Origin: Opitutaceae bacterium TAV5
GTDB lineage: Bacteria; Verrucomicrobiota; Verrucomicrobiia; Opitutales; Opitutaceae
Assembly: GCA_000242935.3 (NCBI GenBank)
Contig: CP007053.1
Coordinates: 2,775,001 to 2,839,000, forward strand
DNA: 64,000 nt
Direction: 5' to 3'
The translations under genes were made by a program, and so were the position numbers. Within the stretch, counting starts at the first letter, position 1. Every line of letters begins with the position of its first letter. This document shows, one piece after another, positions 57,575 to 64,000 of this stretch. The notes under the pieces were generated by a model that saw only the letters and a list, made by a program, of their open reading frames with translations, was not told the DNA's origin and did not search any database.

Positions 57575-57612
57575 AAAAACAAAAGAACCGCGGCTACGGA
57601 GGGCCGCGGTTC
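57575..57612 (-). terminator. Terminator-like hairpin in front of rimO
   Basis: On the minus strand, GAACCGCGG, a 10-base loop and CCGCGGTTC are followed by TTTTGTTTTT. It ends 62 bp before the rimO ATG. No gene lies upstream on this strand for it to terminate, so it may control rimO itself. On the plus strand it lacks a T-run. Confidence 0.6.
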
Positions 57613-58045
57613 CCGGAAAGATCGGGAGACCGTACTGGCGTGTGGTGTTGGTCGTTGAGCGTGGTCCTGTGGCGGTCGTGGTCGTTGTTCGGGCTCCGGC
57701 GGCGGTTTCCGGCGCGATGCGGGATCGCGGGCCGCGGAGCGAGCGGCAAGGAGGGCGCAGGGGATTTGCCGAGTCAAGCGCGACGGCATGCCTTGTCCGT
57801 TTCACGTTGTCACCCGCCTGCCTCGGCGGTGTCGTCCTTTCTATATGAATTTCATTTTATCTATTTAATCTGAAAAGGATTGGGGGAATCAGGGGTTCGT
57901 TTCCCGTCCCCGGAAATCGCCGCGGACGGGAGACAGTCGGGGGGGTATGATCCGGACTTGTATCGGGGGAAGAATACGGGTTTTACCCGACTATCCGGTA
58001 TGCATCCGGTGCTGGTAATGTGAGATCCGTTACAGAAACCGACTC
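57613..58045. other. Non-coding region between rimO and the PEP-CTERM gene
   Basis: 433 bp with no supported gene. An A/T-rich patch (about 57840-57880, TATATGAATTTCATTTTATC) is the likely promoter region of the divergent genes. The GC-rich part holds overlapping threonine-rich (minus) and valine-rich (plus) frames that I do not accept as genes. Confidence 0.5.
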
Positions 58046-58969
58046 ATGAAACAGCCTCTTGTCTCCGATCATATCGATCACGTCACGCCGTGCCCTGCGC
58101 CGGCTGCGCATCCCTGCCGCGCCGCAAACCATACCGGCGATTTTCGCCGGTTGCGGATGGCGCTGGCCCTGATCCCGTTCGTGTTTGCGGGCGGGTTGGT
58201 GGCGCAACCGCTCATCCAGTTCGAAATGCACTATCATGGCGGCTGGTACGGCGGGGACGGCTGGGCATGGTCCCGGGACGGCGAAGTTTCGCTCCGGTTG
58301 ACGGACCCGTGGGGCGGAGATGGCATGCTCGATATCAACGCGCCCGGAAGCATCGGAGCGAGCGGTCCGTACCAGTGGGACTACAACTGGCTGGTCAGTT
58401 CGGAGCTCTGGAACGGCGCCAACTGGAGCATGACCCGGGACGGCAGTCCGGTCACGGTTGGCCATGTGAATGTATGGGGAACCGGCAAGGAGGGTTTCTT
58501 CTTCCACGGCCTCGATACGAGCTGGCTGGAGAGCGAGCCTCTGTCCGCCGACACGAGCCTGTTGTCATTCCAGATGTACGGCGGCGGTTACATGGATCCG
58601 TGGCTGGCCGATCACTTCCAGATCTGGTTGTGGGACGGAAGCCAGTCGCAGCAACTGTTCGCGACCATCAACGGAGATCGCCTGGAGATCGATCTGTCGG
58701 GCGTCGATCTGGTAGCCGGCGGCAGCTATGGCCTCAGTATCGACTTTCACATGCGGTCGGAGACGTGGCTGGAGGGCTACTCGGATACGGGCGACCTGCT
58801 TTTCCATGGACTTGTGACCAACGATTCCGGCTTTGGGCAGTATATCAATTTCTCCACCGCCGCCGCCATTCCCGAGCCGGCTACCGTGGGCATGATGGCG
58901 GGCGCGCTTGTGCTGGCTCTGGTCTGTGCGCGGCGAGGCTGGAGGGCCGGACGCGCACGCCGTATCTGA
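58046..58969 (+). CDS. PEP-CTERM sorting-domain secreted protein
   Basis: 307 residues. A long hydrophilic leader (about 40 residues) precedes the hydrophobic segment MALALIPFVFAGGLVAQPLI, so the true start may be the internal ATG at about 58157 (MALALIP). The mature domain is rich in Trp and Gly (HYHGGWYGGDGWAWSRDG, WLVSSELWNGANWSMTRDG, DHFQIWLWDGSQSQQLFATI) and unlike the other PEP-CTERM proteins here. It ends AAAIPEPATVGMMAGALVLA, helix, RRGWRAGRARRI. Begins the heparinase locus. Confidence 0.83.
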   Translation: MKQPLVSDHIDHVTPCPAPAAHPCRAANHTGDFRRLRMALALIPFVFAGGLVAQPLIQFEMHYHGGWYGGDGWAWSRDGEVSLRLTDPWGGDGMLDINAPGSIGASGPYQWDYNWLVSSELWNGANWSMTRDGSPVTVGHVNVWGTGKEGFFFHGLDTSWLESEPLSADTSLLSFQMYGGGYMDPWLADHFQIWLWDGSQSQQLFATINGDRLEIDLSGVDLVAGGSYGLSIDFHMRSETWLEGYSDTGDLLFHGLVTNDSGFGQYINFSTAAAIPEPATVGMMAGALVLALVCARRGWRAGRARRI

Positions 58970-59095
58970 GTGGACCGGGAACGTTGGTCCGGGTTGTTCT
59001 CCACGTCACTGGACAGGGGGAAGAGTCCGGAGTTGTGACCATCCTGTGGGCAGGCACCCGGATCAGGCAAAGGGAGATCGGAAACTGCTGGCAGG

Positions 59096-59404
59096 TCAGT
59101 CGGCTGTTTTCCGGGGCCTGCCGGGCTTGGATTTGATGCGCTGGGTCAACTCCGTTGCGGAAATTCCTGTGAGCTTGGAAACCAGAGGGATGTCGTCACA
59201 AAGCAGAATCCATGGTTTCAGGTTTAGCACCTTGGCCAGGTTCTCGAGCATCCGGATCGAAGGAGAGCCGGTGCGGCCGATTTCGAAAAGCTGGTAATAT
59301 TTGTAGTCGAGCTGCGCTTTCTCCGCGAATTCTTCCTGCGTCAGGCCCTGCGTTTCGCGCAAGGTTCGGGCAATACGTCGCATGAGAGGATAAGCGGATG
59401 GCAT
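59096..59404 (-). CDS. XRE-family helix-turn-helix regulator
   Basis: 102 residues from ATG 59404 (MPSAYPLMRR); ATG 59383 is an alternative. RIARTLRETQGLTQEEFAEK, AQLDYKYYQLFEIGRTGSPS and IRMLENLAKVLNLKPWILL form a Cro/CI-type HTH. The tail (IPLVSKLTGISATELTQRIK, SKPGRPRKTAD) is basic and may also contact DNA. Sits between the PEP-CTERM gene and the prepilin gene on the opposite strand and is the obvious local regulator of the prepilin/heparinase pair. Confidence 0.85.
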   Translation of the reverse strand: MPSAYPLMRRIARTLRETQGLTQEEFAEKAQLDYKYYQLFEIGRTGSPSIRMLENLAKVLNLKPWILLCDDIPLVSKLTGISATELTQRIKSKPGRPRKTAD

Positions 59405-59555
59405 TGCCGGAATCGTAATGAAGTGGCATCGTGAAAAACACCTTGACCGATCACTGTATTTAGGTCTGGCTGATTCTGCCCGACTGATTCGGCCATCCCA
59501 TTTGTTTATTCCGGAATCCGCTACCTGCTCTCCCTTTTCCCAACCCTCGAACCTC

Positions 59556-60284
59556 ATGAAACCCTCCCCATGCATCCGGCTCCCTGCCGCGACTCGTGTC
59601 CGTCACGCCTTCACCCTCGTCGAACTGCTCACCGTTATCGCCATCATCGGCATCCTCGCCGCGATCCTGATTCCGACTGTCGGCGCCGTCCGCAAGACGG
59701 CTCGCGACGTGCGCTGCAAGAGCAACCTCCGCCAACTCGGCGTGGCCGTGCATCTCTATGCCGGCGAACACAAAAATTTCTTCCCCGGCGGAAACATCGC
59801 CCCCGATCCCGTCAACGGCATCCCCCGCATCACCTGGGACAAGGCCCTCATCCCTTACCTGGGCCGCGCCGAAACCAACTACGAAGATTCGCAACGAAGC
59901 TGGCTCGTGGTCTGCCCTTCGTCCGCCGTCCAGCCGGACACACCCGATCCGCAATACAGCGCGAACAAGCTCCTGTTTTCCGCCAGCAACAGTCCCCTCG
60001 GCATGGATCGTGTGGAAAATCGCAGCCTGGTTGTCATGATCGCCGATGGCTGTCTCCGCACCGATCAGGTGAACACCCAGGCGCATGCCGTCCTGGAGAC
60101 CGGCGGCGCCGGCCTGAACGTCAGTACCTCCGATCCCGATCAGGCGGTTTCCGTAACTTACGGAGATTCCATGATCGATTACCGGCACGGCGGCGACAGC
60201 ACGCATGTCGTCATGGTCGATGCGAGCGTCCGCGCCTTCAAAAAAGGAACGCTCCGGAGCCGCAATTTCCTCGCCGGTGATTGA
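59556..60284 (+). CDS. Prepilin-like protein with N-terminal cleavage/methylation motif
   Basis: 242 residues from ATG 59556 (MKPSPCIRLPAATRV). [20 protein letters not shown] and IPTVGAVRKTARDVRCKSNL give the standard N-terminus, again with Ala rather than Gly before Phe. The middle has YAGEHKNFFPGGNIAPDPVN and LVVCPSSAVQPDTPD; the terminal motif is HVVMVDASVRAFKKGTLRSR. Followed after 35 bp by the heparinase-like gene. Confidence 0.9.
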   Translation: MKPSPCIRLPAATRVRHAFTLVELLTVIAIIGILAAILIPTVGAVRKTARDVRCKSNLRQLGVAVHLYAGEHKNFFPGGNIAPDPVNGIPRITWDKALIPYLGRAETNYEDSQRSWLVVCPSSAVQPDTPDPQYSANKLLFSASNSPLGMDRVENRSLVVMIADGCLRTDQVNTQAHAVLETGGAGLNVSTSDPDQAVSVTYGDSMIDYRHGGDSTHVVMVDASVRAFKKGTLRSRNFLAGD

Positions 60285-60319
60285 TCTTCTCCCGTCGCAG
60301 CCTTCTATCCTCTTCCGAC

Positions 60320-62455
60320 ATGCGCCCATTCCCCCTGATTTTCCTCCTGCTCTTTTCCCTGTCGATGCCGGCCGCCCCGGCGGCGACGGAGGCAGTCGCG
60401 GACGCGAAGACGCCGCTGCTCACCGAGGAAAAACAGCAAGCCCTCTTTGCCGCGCTCGATCCCGCATGGCCCGCCCTCGCGCCTGTGCACGCCGCCGTAA
60501 CCGAAAAAAACTACGAAACCGCGCGCCGCGAACTGGCCGGTTATCTGCGCACGCGCACGCTGCGGACGTGGCAAATCGTGCCGCACCGCGCTCCGTATCC
60601 GGATGCGGCCTCCGTGCGCTACAATGCTGCCCGGGCCAACGCCGCTGCCGAAGGCCGCGTGGTCGGCGGACTCGTCGCCCTCGAAGCGAATTTTCCCGGC
60701 AACCGCATCGACTGGCTGCGCAACGAGACCCGCGTCCGCGCCGAACACGGCGAGGCCGTACCCTTCAATCCCGAGTGGCAATGGCAGCTTTGCCGCATGG
60801 CGTTCTGGGGCGACCTTGCTTCGGCCTACCGGGCGACCGGCGACGAGCGTTACGCCCGCGCCTGGGTGACGCAGTTCCGTTCCTTTATCGAGCAATGCCC
60901 CGCACCTGACCGCCAGCGCAACGGGCAGGGCTCCGCCTGGCGCACGATCGAGTGCGGCATCCGCATGTCCGGTTCCTGGCCGGCGGCGTTTCACAGTTTC
61001 CTGCTCAGCCCCTCCGTCAGCGACGAGGACCTGCTGCTCTACCTGCACGCCAGCCTGGAGCACGCCCGTTACCTGGAAAAATTTCCCACCAGCGGCAACT
61101 GGCTGACGATGGAAATGAACGGCCTCTACTCCATCGGTGTCGTCTTTCCCGAGTTCGCCGAAGCCGCCTCCTGGCGGCGGCAGGCCATCGACCGGCTGCA
61201 CGCCGAGGTGCAAACGCAATTCCTGCCCGATGGCGCGCACTACGAACTGACGCCTGGCTATCATCAGGTGGCGCTGGGCAACATCGTCGGCCTGCTGCGC
61301 ACCGGCCAGACGGTGGGGCGGCGCGACGAATTCCCGGCGGACTACATCGCGCAGACGGAGCGCGCTTACGATTTTAATCTCCGGATGATGACGCCCGACC
61401 GCTCCCTGCCCGAGCTCAACGATTCCTGGCCGGTCAATGTCCGCTCCAGTCTGCGCGGAGCGCGGGAGTTTTTTCCGCAACGCGACGATTTTCGCTGGAT
61501 CGCCACCGACGGGCGCGAAGGCCGCCCGCCTTCTCCGGACAACCTCGCCTCGCACGCCCTGCCGTATGCGGGTTATTTCGTGATGCGTTCCGGCTGGGGA
61601 ACCGACGCCAATTATGCGCTCTTCGACGCCGGTCCCCTCGGCTACGGCCATGTGCACCAGGACAAGCTCAACCTGGTGTTGTGGGCGTGGGGCCGCGAAC
61701 TGTTGTTCGACGGCGGCGGCGGTTCCTACGAGCGCAGCCGCTGGCGTAGCTATGGAGTGGATACGTTTTCGCACAACACCGTTCTCGTGGACGGCAAGCC
61801 GCAGCGGCGACCGACGCGCAACCGCGAGGCCAATGTCTCCCGCGTGCCGCTCGATGTCGGCTGGGAAAGCACGCCGGCGCACGATTACGCCCGCGGCGTT
61901 TACAGCGATGGCTACGGCAACGAAACCGACCGCATCGCCACGCATGTGCGCCGGGTGTCTTTTCACAAGCCCGACGTCTTTGTCGTGGCCGACACGCTGA
62001 CCCCGGCGGACACGGCGGAGCACACGTATCAGGCGCGCTGGCACCTGCTCACCACGCAGACCCGTCGCGATGCCGGCGCCGGCGCGGTCGTCACCGCCGA
62101 CGCCGGCCAGCCCAATCTCGCCATCGTCCCGCTCCTCGCCGACGGGCTCGAAGTCGCCGCCGTTTCGGGCCAGACCGAGCCCGAACTGCTCGGCTGGGAT
62201 GTGCGCAAGGACACCGTTCCGCAAAACGTCCCCGCCACCACCGTCACGCACACGCGGCGCGGTTCCGGTCGGCAATCGTTCCTCACGCTGCTGTTGCCGC
62301 TTCGCGCCGATGCCGGGCCCGGCAATCCCATCATCAAAACCATCGAGCCTGCCGGTGGCGGCGCCGTTCGCGTCACCCTCGCCGACGGCCGCATCCTTTC
62401 GCTCGCCTCCGGCACCGATCCCGACACCCCCGTCACCGTTTCGGAGACCCGCTAA
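60320..62455 (+). CDS. Secreted heparinase II/III-family polysaccharide lyase
   Basis: 711 residues from ATG 60320 (MRPFPLIFLLLFSLSMPAAP, signal peptide). N-terminal alpha/alpha toroid (about 60-350) with WQWQLCRMAFWGDLASAYRA, RTIECGIRMSGSWPAAFHSF, SGNWLTMEMNGLYSIGVVFP and GAHYELTPGYHQVALGNI; the Asn-Trp, Glu-Leu and Tyr-His sites are those used by this lyase fold. The C-terminal beta-sandwich starts at about 420 (GYFVMRSGWGTDANYALFDA, GYGHVHQDKLNLVLWAWGRE, SYGVDTFSHNTVLVDGKPQ). Acts by beta-elimination on uronic-acid polymers; heparin, alginate or another polymer cannot be decided here. Last gene of the fifth locus. Confidence 0.9.
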   Translation: MRPFPLIFLLLFSLSMPAAPAATEAVADAKTPLLTEEKQQALFAALDPAWPALAPVHAAVTEKNYETARRELAGYLRTRTLRTWQIVPHRAPYPDAASVRYNAARANAAAEGRVVGGLVALEANFPGNRIDWLRNETRVRAEHGEAVPFNPEWQWQLCRMAFWGDLASAYRATGDERYARAWVTQFRSFIEQCPAPDRQRNGQGSAWRTIECGIRMSGSWPAAFHSFLLSPSVSDEDLLLYLHASLEHARYLEKFPTSGNWLTMEMNGLYSIGVVFPEFAEAASWRRQAIDRLHAEVQTQFLPDGAHYELTPGYHQVALGNIVGLLRTGQTVGRRDEFPADYIAQTERAYDFNLRMMTPDRSLPELNDSWPVNVRSSLRGAREFFPQRDDFRWIATDGREGRPPSPDNLASHALPYAGYFVMRSGWGTDANYALFDAGPLGYGHVHQDKLNLVLWAWGRELLFDGGGGSYERSRWRSYGVDTFSHNTVLVDGKPQRRPTRNREANVSRVPLDVGWESTPAHDYARGVYSDGYGNETDRIATHVRRVSFHKPDVFVVADTLTPADTAEHTYQARWHLLTTQTRRDAGAGAVVTADAGQPNLAIVPLLADGLEVAAVSGQTEPELLGWDVRKDTVPQNVPATTVTHTRRGSGRQSFLTLLLPLRADAGPGNPIIKTIEPAGGGAVRVTLADGRILSLASGTDPDTPVTVSETR

Positions 62456-62571
62456 CAAAACACCTCCCGCCAGTCCGACCTTCCCTTGCCATCTTTGTCG
62501 CCGCCATCCTCGGGCCCGCAACGCTCGTCTTGCCGGCCGGCCGGCGCGGCGCTGCTGTCCGCGATGTCGGG

Positions 62572-63111
62572 TCACTCCCACCGCTTGCGATACAGCACAT
62601 GGGGACGCAGCGGGTGATTTTCCGGCACGGCGGGGTGCGGGAAATCGTCGTGCGGGTTGCGGGAAAAACCGAGCCGCTCCATCAGGCGGCGCGAGCGGAA
62701 GTTGCTTTCAGTCGTAAACGCGACCAGCTCCGGCAGGCGCAGCGTGTCACGTGCATAAGTCATCGCCATGGAGGCGGCGGCGAAGGCGATGCCGCGGCCC
62801 CAGAATTTTTTGTGGAAACGCCAGCCGATCTCGACGCAGGGCGTGAAGTGCGTTTCCCACGCCGGCTCGTTCAAGCCGGTGAGCCCGGCCAACTCGCCGT
62901 CCACCTCGACGGCCCAGAGTCCCCAGCCGCGGCGGTCGATGTCGTTGCGCATCCGCTGCATGAATGCACCGCTTTCCTCGTGCGTGAGCGGTTTCAGGAA
63001 AAACCGCATCACCTCCGCATCCGCACACATTGCCGCGAAGGAATCGAAGTCATTGTCGCGCCATTGGCGCAGGGCAGGGGAGGGAGGGTTGGACGTGGTG
63101 GCGGATGACAT
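62572..63111 (-). CDS. GNAT-family N-acetyltransferase (RimJ/RimL-like)
   Basis: 179 residues. LRQWRDNDFDSFAAMCADAE at the start, WAVEVDGELAGLTGLNEPAW, VEIGWRFHKKFWGRGIAFAA (acetyl-CoA pyrophosphate loop WGRGIA), and VAFTTESNFRSRRLMERLGF are the four GNAT motifs of the RimJ/RimL group, which also has many members acting on small molecules. No operon partner. An inverted repeat (CCGGTCT, GTCA, AGACCGG; 63137-63154) lies 26 bp upstream and may be a regulatory or terminator-like hairpin. Confidence 0.92.
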   Translation of the reverse strand: MSSATTSNPPSPALRQWRDNDFDSFAAMCADAEVMRFFLKPLTHEESGAFMQRMRNDIDRRGWGLWAVEVDGELAGLTGLNEPAWETHFTPCVEIGWRFHKKFWGRGIAFAAASMAMTYARDTLRLPELVAFTTESNFRSRRLMERLGFSRNPHDDFPHPAVPENHPLRPHVLYRKRWE

Positions 63112-63349
63112 CCGCGTGATGCAGGGTGACGCGAAACCGGTCTGTCAAGACCGGGTGAAAAACGTTTTCGTTTTCAACTACCGATGCGATCGAGCTGATG
63201 CAGGAAGGCAGACGGGATGTCGCCTGCAGGGGTAACGGGAACATCCCGCGTCAACGCCGCCTCCGCATCGCAGACAGAACGTGTGCACGCACGGGCCAGA
63301 TCATCGGAAAAACGCGGAGCCCCCTGTCCCCACCCGTCGCCGAGATGGC

Positions 63350-63538
63350 TCAGGCTCCGCTTTGGCGCACCAGGCGAACAAATCGCGGGACGTCGAGACT
63401 GTCCACGCGGCGGTTCCATTCGCCTGGCGGGGTGGCGGAGGCGGCCTTGCTGCTGGCGGGCTTGTCGAGGTAATGGAACATCCGGCCGGGGCGGGCGGAA
63501 CATAGCCAGACGGCACGGCTGTCGGAGCGGTTTTTCAT
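63350..63538 (-). CDS. Possible small protein downstream of the right-edge gene
   Basis: 62 codons from ATG 63538, only 22 bp after the stop of the right-edge gene on the same strand. Sequence MKNRSDSRAVWLCSARPGRM, then FHYLDKPASSKAASATPPGE. No family is recognised and composition is not decisive, so it may be a chance frame. The remainder of 63112-63349 shows nothing else. Confidence 0.3.
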   Translation of the reverse strand: MKNRSDSRAVWLCSARPGRMFHYLDKPASSKAASATPPGEWNRRVDSLDVPRFVRLVRQSGA

Positions 63539-63560
63539 GATCAATGACTACGGGCATTTT

Positions 63561-64000
63561 TCATTTAGCACGTCCCGACTTGCGGTCGAGCTCGCTTTGT
63601 ATCCAGGCGCGGGTGCCTTCCTGCTGGTTTTGCGCCTCAATGGTCTCACTAATGTGACGCAGGAGGACATTGTTGTCGGTGCCGGGATAAAAGAGGAGTT
63701 CGTTGTTGGCCGCGAGGATGAGGTCCTGGCGCCCGATGTTGAGGCGGGCGATGTGGATCTGGCGGGCGAGGTCCTGACGAACGGCGGCGGGCAGGCGAGG
63801 ATTGACGATGGACTTGAATTCCTCGACGGAGCCGGAGGGTTGTACGAGGTTGTTGTTGGCGTTTTCGAGGATGCGCCTGGTATTGCCACCGATGGTGCGG
63901 ATGTTGAAGCCGTCCACGTAGCCGTTGGTGCGGGGGAGAAAAGGCTGGACGAAGCGCGGGGCCTCCACGTCAACGATGCCGGGAAGCCAGTCGCTCAACC
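63561..64000 (-). CDS. Unrecognised protein, C-terminal part, cut by right window edge
   Basis: About 146 C-terminal residues; the frame is open to the window edge and the first Met-like codon visible (TTG 63998) is probably internal. Text: FVQPFLPRTNGYVDGFNIRT, RRILENANNNLVQPSGSVEE, QIHIARLNIGRQDLILAANN, ELLFYPGTDNNVLLRHISET, ending RAWIQSELDRKSGRAK. Rich in Asn and beta/alpha mixed, with no membrane segment in this part. I do not recognise the family. It is a plausible real gene because codon use and charge balance are normal, unlike the overlapping frames. Confidence 0.65.
   Translation of the reverse strand, partial: LSDWLPGIVDVEAPRFVQPFLPRTNGYVDGFNIRTIGGNTRRILENANNNLVQPSGSVEEFKSIVNPRLPAAVRQDLARQIHIARLNIGRQDLILAANNELLFYPGTDNNVLLRHISETIEAQNQQEGTRAWIQSELDRKSGRAK

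Noticed and set aside
57461-57805. Threonine-rich frame upstream of rimO (GARTTTTTATGPRSTTNTT), reminiscent of the thr leader peptide, followed by a terminator
   Set aside because: The frame runs for over 100 codons through the terminator without a stop near the threonine run, and no threonine gene follows, so the attenuator logic fails.
57528-57848. Valine-rich plus-strand frame (GPVAVVVVVRAPAAVSG) resembling an ilv leader
   Set aside because: The adjacent hairpin has its T-run on the other strand and no ilv gene lies downstream; it is the complement of the threonine-rich frame.

Overview
The window is high-GC bacterial chromosome. It combines PEP-CTERM (exosortase-sorted) surface proteins, free-standing prepilin-like proteins with an FTL(V/I)[11 protein letters not shown]-terminus, right-handed beta-helix lyases, many LacI-type regulators, and starts that mostly lack a Shine-Dalgarno sequence. 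Together these point to a Verrucomicrobiota polysaccharide degrader, most likely Opitutaceae. That assignment is inference from gene content; no rRNA or tRNA gene is visible.

Layout. 1-3686: a carbohydrate locus (beta-helix enzyme cut by the left edge, prepilin-like protein, PEP-CTERM protein, its paralogue without the sorting signal, divergent LacI regulator). 3752-18769: mostly housekeeping genes: argG, prmA, a DUF3817 membrane protein, an NDH-2-like dehydrogenase with a cNMP-binding-like tail, rlmN, an outer-membrane barrel, a short uvrC, a DsbD-type reductase, a lipase-like hydrolase and ilvBN. 18870-19025: a valine-rich leader peptide and terminator forming a probable ilvBN attenuator. 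19166-22467: second carbohydrate locus (BNR-type propeller, LamG/PEP-CTERM protein, frameshifted prepilin gene). 22659-24414: a ribbon-helix-helix protein and an AbiEi-like gene with a truncated partner. 25235-32958: GH2 beta-galactosidase, MFS transporter, HAD phosphatase, tryptophanase-like lyase. 33441-43928: third carbohydrate locus between two LacI genes (PEP-CTERM, two prepilins, two beta-helix enzymes). 44012-46136: antitoxin with truncated PIN toxin, then an AlbA_2/ATPase regulator. 46495-52634: fourth locus (GntR-type regulator, PEP-CTERM, prepilin, GH42-like enzyme). 52706-57513: a two-gene DUF3592 membrane unit, an insertion sequence and rimO. 58046-62455: fifth locus (PEP-CTERM, XRE regulator, prepilin, heparinase-like lyase). 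The right end has a GNAT acetyltransferase and the C-terminus of an unrecognised protein.

The recurring unit, seen five times, is [DNA-binding regulator] + [PEP-CTERM or related secreted protein] + [prepilin-like protein] + [polysaccharide lyase or glycoside hydrolase]. It has no SusC/SusD pair, so it looks like a different way of organising a polysaccharide-utilisation locus. The other striking feature is a dense set of at least five families of long palindromic repeats between genes. Several of them supply the stop codon of the neighbouring gene, and one lies in frame inside the beta-galactosidase gene.
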